Positions 1 to 3,927 of a stretch of 5,400 bases of DNA are shown here, one piece after another. The notes beneath the pieces are model-generated. The model had not been told where the DNA came from, did no database searches, and saw only the letters and a list, made by a program, of their open reading frames with translations. Source of the DNA: Spirochaetia bacterium (lineage in GTDB: Bacteria; Spirochaetota; Spirochaetia; Treponematales; Breznakiellaceae); NCBI GenBank assembly GCA_025997655.1, contig BNUW01000153.1, positions 1-5,400 of the forward strand, written 5' to 3'. Position 1 is the stretch's first letter, and every line of letters starts with the position of its first letter. The translations under genes were made by a program, and so were the position numbers.

Positions 1-222
1 CTCAACAAGGATGTCCTTGCTGCGGAAAAAGCGTATGCATCGGCACTGAAGGCTGATGCGAAAGCTGCCGTAAAGCCCGCCAAATCGGCGAAGAAAGCCC
101 CCGCGAAAAAAGCTGGTGCAAAGAGAACTCCCGCGAAGAAAGCTGCGGCAAGAAAAGCCCCGGCGAAGAAAACCAGAAAAGCCCCGGCGAAACGTAAGCT
201 TGCGGCTATCAAGCTGGACTAA
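1..222 (+). CDS. Histone H1-like Lys/Ala/Pro-rich protein, C-terminal fragment
   Basis: This is the last 73 codons of a gene whose start lies left of the window; it ends with TAA at 220-222. The first ~20 visible residues (LNKDVLAAEKAYASALKADA) look like a charged helix. The rest is a strongly basic, low-complexity tail of AKKAPAKK/RKAPAKK-type repeats, ending AAIKLD. Such tails occur in bacterial histone H1-like proteins (chlamydial Hc1/Hc2 type) and in extended HU proteins, where they bind DNA or RNA through charge alone. A nucleoid or RNA-binding role is thus an inference from composition. The missing N-terminus decides the family: it could be an HU-like, a stand-alone Hc1-like or a different protein with a basic extension. 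A strong terminator follows directly, so it is not cotranscribed with ispE. Confidence 0.7.
   Translation, partial: LNKDVLAAEKAYASALKADAKAAVKPAKSAKKAPAKKAGAKRTPAKKAAARKAPAKKTRKAPAKRKLAAIKLD
151..191 (+). repeat. 17-bp direct repeat inside the Lys-rich tail
   Basis: AGAAAAGCCCCGGCGAA occurs exactly at 151-167 and again at 175-191, a 24-base period (eight codons). It encodes RKAPAK twice in the same frame. Identical codon choice, not only identical amino acids, suggests recent duplication or slippage within the tail. Related, more diverged copies of the KAPAKK unit lie upstream from about 94. Confidence 0.75.
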
Positions 223-227
223 GCCCT

Positions 228-260
228 AAAAGGTCTCCCCTAATCGGGAGACCTTTTTTT
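228..260 (+). terminator. Intrinsic terminator after the histone-like gene
   Basis: A perfect 12-bp stem (228-239 with 246-257; core GGTCTCCC/GGGAGACC) closes a 6-base loop and is followed by a run of seven T (254-260). It begins five bases after the stop codon at 222. Its A-rich left base pairs with part of the T-run, so it could also work from the other strand, but no minus-strand gene is visible here. Confidence 0.92.
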
Positions 261-307
261 GAAATGACGAACCCAAGAACCCGCGGTACGTTCTTTCTTT
301 TTTATTC

Positions 308-336
308 TTTACTACACAAAAGAGTAGTTTTATATA
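308..336 (+). promoter_or_regulatory. Candidate sigma-70-type promoter for the ispE cluster
   Basis: In the AT-rich gap 261-405, TTTACT (308-313) and TATATA (331-336) are spaced by 17 bases and each match four of six consensus positions. A start near 343 would leave a leader of about 63 bases before ispE. A second TATATA at 385-390 has no good -35 partner at normal spacing. The gene cluster downstream needs a promoter here because a terminator closes the preceding gene. Assignment is by eye and is not proven. Confidence 0.4.
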
Positions 337-353
337 TTTAGCGATACTACTTT
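311..353 (+). repeat. Three-part ACTAC/GTAGT inverted repeats over the candidate promoter
   Basis: ACTAC at 311-315, GTAGT at 324-328 and ACTAC at 346-350 form two overlapping inverted repeats that share the middle copy. The right-hand pairing extends to eight pairs with one G-T (321-328 with 346-353). The candidate -35 overlaps the left copy and the candidate -10 lies between the middle and right copies. This could be an operator or two alternative hairpins; in AT-rich DNA it may also be chance. Confidence 0.35.
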
Positions 354-405
354 CCCGTAAGCATCTTTACAAAGTCCCGCTTTTTATATAGACTCCTCTT
401 ACTCT

Positions 406-1353
406 ATGCGGAACGCCCTGAGCATTGCAGCTCCCTGTAAGATAAACCTGCATCTGCGGATAAAGGGTCGGCGTACCGATGGGTTTCACGAATTGGAGAG
501 CATCTTCCTGGCCCTGGCCGCAGGTGACACCCTCCATTTTGAACTTGGAGAAAACGGCAAGGGCGATGAGTTCCTTGTGCAGGATAGTGCGGAACTGCCC
601 CGGGAGAACAATATCGTCCTTAAGGCGGTGCACCTTTTCAGGGCACGGACCGGTTTTGACGCGCCGCTGCGGATACGCCTGGAAAAGCGTATCCCCCTGG
701 GCGCCGGACTCGGGGGCGGGTCCTCCGACGGCGCCTCAACCCTGCTGGCCCTGAATGAGCTTGCGGGACGGATGGGACATTCGCCGGTCCTTGATGGCGA
801 CGCGCTTCGGCGCCTGGCGGCGGAACTGGGCAGTGACGTGCCCTTCTTTCTGGGCGCATCAGGCGCGGCTTTTGTGACCGGCCGCGGGGAGCACATACGG
901 TCCATTGAGGGGCCGCCGGATTGTGGGGTGGTACTGGTAAAACCTGGGTTTTCCAGCAATACCGCCGATGCGTTCAGGCTTTTAGACGCCCATAGGCTTG
1001 ATGCAGAGGCTCCCGGTGATACTGCCGGGCTTTCAGCGCAGGCCCTGGTTGAAGCCCTGAAAGGTCCCCCTGCCCGCTGGCCGTATAGGAATGACTTCCT
1101 GGAGGTCTTTTTGGCAAAGGGAGAGCCTCTGGTCCGGGATATTTACCGGGCTATCCTGGGGGACTTACAGGAAGCGGGGGCGGATTTTTGTGGACTTACC
1201 GGGTCGGGATCGACCTGTTTTGGGATATTTACGGGAGGAGGAGGCGGACCGGCAGGTCCGGCGGAAAAAGCAAAAAAAGCACTATCAAAGCCGGAATTTT
1301 TTACTCTTTTGACCTTTCCCCTTGCGCGTTTGGGTAATGCGGTAGTAAAATAG
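406..1353 (+). CDS. ispE: 4-diphosphocytidyl-2-C-methyl-D-erythritol kinase (IspE)
   Basis: IspE phosphorylates the 2-hydroxyl of CDP-methylerythritol with ATP in the cytoplasmic non-mevalonate (MEP) pathway to isopentenyl diphosphate. The 315-residue product shows the GHMP-kinase signature in order: APCKIN at 9-14 with the probable catalytic Lys12, GRRTDGFHELES near 21-32, the ATP-binding Gly-rich loop GLGGGSSD at 101-108, GSDVPFF at 142-148 with the probable catalytic Asp144, and the C-terminal motif LTGSGSTCF at 264-272. It is somewhat longer than the E. coli protein (283 residues); part of the excess is a Gly/Pro/Ala stretch at 277-286. The ATG at 406 is placed correctly relative to the APCKIN motif and no other good start exists upstream in frame. 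No Shine-Dalgarno sequence is visible; the 14 bases before the ATG are nearly all pyrimidines (CTCCTCTT at 393-400). First gene of the cluster with spoVG. Confidence 0.96.
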   Translation: MRNALSIAAPCKINLHLRIKGRRTDGFHELESIFLALAAGDTLHFELGENGKGDEFLVQDSAELPRENNIVLKAVHLFRARTGFDAPLRIRLEKRIPLGAGLGGGSSDGASTLLALNELAGRMGHSPVLDGDALRRLAAELGSDVPFFLGASGAAFVTGRGEHIRSIEGPPDCGVVLVKPGFSSNTADAFRLLDAHRLDAEAPGDTAGLSAQALVEALKGPPARWPYRNDFLEVFLAKGEPLVRDIYRAILGDLQEAGADFCGLTGSGSTCFGIFTGGGGGPAGPAEKAKKALSKPEFFTLLTFPLARLGNAVVK

Positions 1354-1383
1354 ATACTAGTGTAATGAACCGGGACCAACAAA

Positions 1384-1388
1384 AGGAG
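1384..1388 (+). promoter_or_regulatory. Ribosome binding site of spoVG
   Basis: AGGAG within AAAAGGAGAG lies seven bases before the ATG at 1396. It fixes the spoVG start and contrasts with ispE, which has no such site. Confidence 0.85.
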
Positions 1389-1395
1389 AGACGCC

Positions 1396-1677
1396 ATGGA
1401 GATTACCGATATCAGGGTCCGCAAGGTAGCTGGAGAGGGAAAACTAAAGGCTTATGTGACGGTTACATTTGATGACTGTTTCGTCGTCCACAATGTAAAA
1501 ATTATCGAAGGGAAGAGCGGCGTGTTTATCGCCATGCCGAGCCGGAAAACGAGGGTAGGAGAGTACAAGGATGTTGCCCATCCTATCCACCCGGAGTTCC
1601 GGGCGGAGCTGCAGCAGAAGATTCTGGACCGCTATGATTATGGCAATGTCCAGGACGATCCTACTGTAGAAATTTAG
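1396..1677 (+). CDS. spoVG: SpoVG family nucleic-acid-binding regulator
   Basis: The 93-residue product has the whole SpoVG fold at its usual length (about 85-100 residues). It begins MEITDIRVRKV, followed by the GKLKAYVTVTFDDCFVVHNVKII block (15-37), the highly conserved GVFIAMPSRKT (42-52), and the HPI..EFR..LQQKIL helix (62-77). SpoVG is named for a B. subtilis sporulation defect, but the family is widespread in non-spore-formers; in Borrelia and Staphylococcus it is a sequence-selective DNA- and RNA-binding regulator. No other sporulation gene is visible, so a general regulatory role is the sensible reading. It follows ispE by 42 bases with its own strong ribosome binding site and no terminator between, so cotranscription is likely. 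A tRNA gene begins only seven bases after its TAG. Confidence 0.97.
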   Translation: MEITDIRVRKVAGEGKLKAYVTVTFDDCFVVHNVKIIEGKSGVFIAMPSRKTRVGEYKDVAHPIHPEFRAELQQKILDRYDYGNVQDDPTVEI

Positions 1678-1684
1678 GTGTTAT

Positions 1685-1756
1685 TGGGACGTAGGCAAGT
1701 GGTAAGCCACCGGGTTTTGGCTCCGGCATGCACTGGTTCGAACCCAGTCGTCCCAG
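1685..1756 (+). tRNA. tRNA-Gln (anticodon TTG)
   Basis: A full cloverleaf folds: acceptor stem 1685-1691 with 1749-1755 (seven perfect pairs, TGGGACG/CGTCCCA), D stem 1694-1696 with 1706-1708, anticodon stem 1710-1714 with 1722-1726 (last pair G-T), loop TTTTGGC with anticodon TTG at 1717-1719, five-base variable loop, and T stem 1732-1736 with 1744-1748 around TTCGAAC. Discriminator base G1756. The U-A first pair of the acceptor stem (T1685-A1755) fits tRNA-Gln identity. CCA is not encoded, so it must be added by nucleotidyltransferase. The gene sits in the 95-base gap between spoVG and rplY with no visible promoter or terminator of its own, implying release from a shared transcript. Confidence 0.97.
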
Positions 1757-1760
1757 AGAA

Positions 1761-1766
1761 GAGGAG
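1761..1766 (+). promoter_or_regulatory. Ribosome binding site of rplY, directly after the tRNA
   Basis: GAGGAG lies six bases before the ATG at 1773 and only four bases after the tRNA discriminator base. It decides the rplY start against an in-frame ATG at 1728 that lies inside the tRNA. If the tRNA is cut out of the transcript, the rplY message keeps a leader of only 16 bases, just enough for this site. Confidence 0.85.
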
Positions 1767-1772
1767 TATAGC

Positions 1773-2441
1773 ATGAGTAACGTTGTTTTTGCCGCCAAAA
1801 ACCGGGCGGAGGCGGGGTCCGCGGAAGCCCGCCGGTTAAGGAAGGAGGGCCGTATCCCCGCAGTGGTGTACGGGCGGACCGGCAAGGCCCTGTCCATAGA
1901 CCTGGACGCCCTGGAATTTGTCAACAATGCCAAGGGTATTTCCGAAAGTACCATCGTCACCATTAATGTCGACGGGACTACCCATCAGGCCTTTGTAAAG
2001 GATACCCAGCGGAATATCACCACCGGACAGGTCCTTCACATTGACTTCTACGAGGTCGAAGCCGGGGTAACCCTCAGGGCCAAAGTTTCGGTCCATGTTC
2101 ACGGAAACCCCGTCGGGGTCCGGGAAGGGGGCATCCTGGAAGCGCCCCTCCACGATATTGATGTGGAATGTCTGCCAAAGGACCTCCCCGAGCGGCTCGA
2201 TGTGGATATCGCGGAACTCAAGGTGAATCAGTCCATCCACGTCCGGGACCTTAAGCTCGGCGACGGGGTACGGCTCATTTCCAACCCCGATCAGGTAGTG
2301 GCCCTGGTGAAATTCGCCAAAGCGGAAGTTGAAGTTGCCGCGGAAACTGAAGCCGCCGCTGCGGAAACTCCGGAAGCCAAAGATGGTAAGGAACCCGCTA
2401 AGGATGCCAAGGAACCTGCCGCTAAGGAAGCCAAGGCATAG
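1773..2441 (+). CDS. rplY: 50S ribosomal protein L25, CTC/TL5 type
   Basis: L25 binds 5S rRNA in the central protuberance of the large subunit. The 222-residue product has the two-domain CTC/TL5 architecture: an N-terminal 5S-binding L25 domain (about 1-95; EGRIPAVVYG at 25-34, HIDFYEV at 89-95) and the C-terminal TL5 domain (about 96-183; GVREGGILE at 115-123, NQSIHVRDL at 152-160). Residues 185-222 form an Ala/Glu/Lys low-complexity tail with EPAKDAKEPAAKEAKA-type repeats, a common but variable extension in this family. The start at 1773 is chosen for its ribosome binding site and because the longer reading frame would begin within the tRNA. In B. subtilis the equivalent gene, ctc, is a general stress gene followed by pth; here pth is absent and a palindromic repeat follows two bases after the stop. 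Confidence 0.95.
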   Translation: MSNVVFAAKNRAEAGSAEARRLRKEGRIPAVVYGRTGKALSIDLDALEFVNNAKGISESTIVTINVDGTTHQAFVKDTQRNITTGQVLHIDFYEVEAGVTLRAKVSVHVHGNPVGVREGGILEAPLHDIDVECLPKDLPERLDVDIAELKVNQSIHVRDLKLGDGVRLISNPDQVVALVKFAKAEVEVAAETEAAAAETPEAKDGKEPAKDAKEPAAKEAKA

Positions 2442-2442
2442 G

Positions 2443-2537
2443 AAAAGAGTCCACGGATAGACACGGATTAAACGGATGAACACGGATAGAATTCAAAATT
2501 CTTTATTTTATCCGTGTAATCCGTGGACTCTTTTTTT
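2443..2537 (+). repeat. CACGGAT-type imperfect palindromic intergenic repeat
   Basis: The left side carries four CACGGAT-like units at 2452, 2462, 2471 (degenerate, AACGGAT) and 2481, spaced 10, 9 and 10 bases. The right side carries two inverted units, ATCCGTG at 2510-2516 and 2519-2525. The outer arms pair perfectly for 16 bp (AAAAGAGTCCACGGAT at 2443-2458 with 2519-2534). An inner ACACGGAT arm (2461-2468) pairs with 2510-2517. A small hairpin, AGAATT/AATTCT (2488-2493 with 2497-2502), lies in the loop. Sequences of the type CACGGATTACACGGAT recur between genes in many bacterial genomes in my recollection, often producing spurious predicted peptides such as IRVYPW or STDYTD; I have no name or proven function for the family. 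It fills the whole rplY-tilS gap. Confidence 0.8.
2443..2537 (+). terminator. Probable intrinsic terminator after rplY formed by the repeat
   Basis: The 16-bp outer stem of the palindrome is followed by seven T (2531-2537), giving the form of a rho-independent terminator beginning two bases after the rplY stop. The loop is about 60 bases unless the inner arms pair, much longer than the usual 3-8, so efficiency is uncertain. The T-run touches the tilS ribosome binding site, so the structure may also work as an attenuator or a processing and protection hairpin. Confidence 0.55.
2492..2520 (+). promoter_or_regulatory. Possible tilS promoter inside the repeat
   Basis: TTCAAA (2492-2497, four of six matches to TTGACA) and TGTAAT (2515-2520, five of six to TATAAT) are separated by 17 bases. 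Transcription would start near 2527, giving a leader of about 20 bases that still carries the tilS ribosome binding site but lacks the left arm of the terminator. This would explain how tilS and ftsH are expressed if the palindrome ends the upstream transcript. By eye only. Confidence 0.3.
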
Positions 2538-2541
2538 GGAG
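2538..2541 (+). promoter_or_regulatory. Ribosome binding site of tilS, abutting the terminator T-run
   Basis: GGAG lies five bases before ATG 2547 and begins immediately after the seven-T run. It favours ATG 2547 over an in-frame GTG at 2523 that lies inside the palindrome and has no such site. Confidence 0.65.
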
Positions 2542-2546
2542 CGGGA

Positions 2547-3914
2547 ATGGATGAGCACGCCTTTGAAGTAGCGGTGGCTGCGGGTTTGGGAAGCTGGCCG
2601 GAGGGTACGGTCTTTCTCGCCGCAGTTTCCGGGGGCGCGGATTCTACCGCCATGCTTGCCGCGCTGGCCATGCTTCGGGACCGTTCCGGGTATGCAATCC
2701 AATGCCTCCATGTAGAACACGGCATCCGGCCCGCTGCCGAAAGCCGGGGGGACGCCGTTGCGGTTGAGGCTTTCTGTACAGACTTAGGTATCCCCTGTTC
2801 CGTGGTTTTCATTGCCCCGGGGAAGATTGGGCGGACGGCCAGGCGGCGGGGTATCGGCCTGGAGGCGGCGGCCCGGCTGTACCGGCATAAAGCCTGGAAC
2901 GCCGAGGCCCGGCGCGTAGGGGCGGCAAAGGTGTTGGTGGCCCACACCAGGGACGACCTCCTGGAAACGGTGTTGATGCGTATACTCCGGGGTTCCGGTC
3001 CCGCAGGGCTGGCAGCTATGCCTCGTTGCCGGGGCCGTATACTGAGGCCTCTTCTAAACCAAAGCCGCGCCGATGTTTTAGCCTACCTTGAAGCGAAGGG
3101 GATCCCCTACCGTACCGATTCCACCAATGCGGACCCCGCATTCCTTCGCAACCGTATCCGCCACAAGTTGATCCCCTGTCTGGAGGAGTTTTTCCCCGCG
3201 TGGAGGAAGACCCTGCTTGATATGGCGGAAACCCAGCGCATGGCGGCGGACTTCCTTGCAGCCGAGGCCTCTGCCAGGATTCCCTGGAAGGAAGAAGATG
3301 GGAGTTGGTCGGTATCATCGAAAAACTTCTTTTCCCAAAGCCTGATACTCCGGGAGGAGGCCCTCTTTGCCGCTCTGGATACGCTTGGCGCCAAACCGCC
3401 CCGGCGGCGCGCTCTTCGGCTGTTTGCGGGGGGAACCCTTGAGGCGCTGGATCTGGGGCACGCCATTCTCCGAAGGGACGCCGAAACCGTTAGCCTGGGG
3501 CTGCGGCAGGAGAGGAACCTCTGGTTCCCGGAATCCGGGTTTTCACTGTTGATTAAAGGGCCGGGAATATATAAGCTAAAGGGACTTACCATCAGGGTTT
3601 ACCCGGAGGGCAATGAGGCTGTACGCCCCCCGAATGCGGTGCGTCCCATAGGTTTTTTTGCGGGGTTTCCCCTGGTACTGCGGCGGCATCATTCGGGGGA
3701 TTATATCACCCGGGGGGGCCGGAAACGCAGGGCGGCGGAGTATATCCGCTTAACCGGATTATCGGCTTCAGGCCTTATTACCGCCGAGGATGCCCAGGGG
3801 CCTGCGGCATTTATCGGTCGTGCCGACCGCAGCCGCTTAGGGGATGGTTTTTCGATTGTGCTGACCAGGGAAGAAGAGAACCGGGAAAACCGGCCGTTCT
3901 TTTCCATAGAATAA
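2547..3914 (+). CDS. tilS: tRNA(Ile)-lysidine synthetase (TilS)
   Basis: TilS is a cytoplasmic enzyme that uses ATP and lysine to convert C34 of tRNA-Ile(CAU) to lysidine, switching both its charging and decoding from Met/AUG to Ile/AUA; it is normally essential. The 455-residue product is of usual length. The N-terminal PP-loop ATPase domain shows SGGADS at 28-33, HVEHGIR at 55-61, [13 protein letters not shown] at 105-117, [14 protein letters not shown] at 132-145 with RGSG following, RPLLNQSR at 167-174 and [15 protein letters not shown] at 191-205. The middle part (about 215-340) is poorly conserved, as is usual. The C-terminal TilS domain is recognisable by [19 protein letters not shown] at 376-394. 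Two stop codons follow in tandem (TAATAA, 3912-3917). ftsH begins 13 bases after the first stop, so the two are very likely cotranscribed, as tilS and ftsH are neighbours in many bacteria, usually with hpt between them. Confidence 0.95.
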   Translation: MDEHAFEVAVAAGLGSWPEGTVFLAAVSGGADSTAMLAALAMLRDRSGYAIQCLHVEHGIRPAAESRGDAVAVEAFCTDLGIPCSVVFIAPGKIGRTARRRGIGLEAAARLYRHKAWNAEARRVGAAKVLVAHTRDDLLETVLMRILRGSGPAGLAAMPRCRGRILRPLLNQSRADVLAYLEAKGIPYRTDSTNADPAFLRNRIRHKLIPCLEEFFPAWRKTLLDMAETQRMAADFLAAEASARIPWKEEDGSWSVSSKNFFSQSLILREEALFAALDTLGAKPPRRRALRLFAGGTLEALDLGHAILRRDAETVSLGLRQERNLWFPESGFSLLIKGPGIYKLKGLTIRVYPEGNEAVRPPNAVRPIGFFAGFPLVLRRHHSGDYITRGGRKRRAAEYIRLTGLSASGLITAEDAQGPAAFIGRADRSRLGDGFSIVLTREEENRENRPFFSIE

Positions 3915-3916
3915 TA

Positions 3917-3921
3917 AGGGG
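3917..3921 (+). promoter_or_regulatory. Ribosome binding site of ftsH
   Basis: AGGGG, overlapping the last base of the second tilS stop codon, lies six bases before ATG 3928. It supports this start and translational closeness to tilS. Confidence 0.65.
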
Positions 3922-3927
3922 ATAGTG

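Noticed and set aside
486..959. Minus-strand open frame opposite ispE (157 codons)
   Set aside because: Composition is Arg/Ser/Pro-rich as expected for the shadow of a GC-rich gene; ispE on the + strand has all family motifs.
1136..1232. 11-bp direct repeat GGGATATTTAC at 1136-1146 and 1222-1232
   Set aside because: The copies are read in different frames or contexts within ispE and have no similar flanks; most likely chance.
1245..1260. CGGACC/GGTCCG hairpin with four-base loop inside ispE
   Set aside because: Only six pairs, no T-run after it, and it lies in a Gly/Pro-coding GC-rich stretch where such pairs are expected.
1354..1395. Possible terminator or promoter between ispE and spoVG
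   Set aside because: The 42-base gap holds only a short ACTAGT palindrome and the ribosome binding site, with no stem plus T-run and no convincing -35/-10 pair.
1728..1772. Longer rplY reading frame starting at ATG 1728
   Set aside because: That ATG lies inside the tRNA-Gln variable region, and the ATG at 1773 has a clear GAGGAG site and matches the normal L25 N-terminus.
1836..2483. Long minus-strand open frame opposite rplY (215 codons)
   Set aside because: It mirrors the rplY frame in GC-rich DNA, and its first residues (FIRLIRVYPW) are a translation of the CACGGAT repeat, a well-known kind of spurious product.
2523..2546. GTG start at 2523 extending TilS by eight residues
   Set aside because: It lies within the palindrome, has no ribosome binding site, and ATG 2547 has GGAG at proper spacing.
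2468..2947. Minus-strand open frame opposite the start of tilS (159 codons)
   Set aside because: It overlaps the conserved PP-loop coding region, shows no family motif, and ends in repeat-derived residues (STDYTD).
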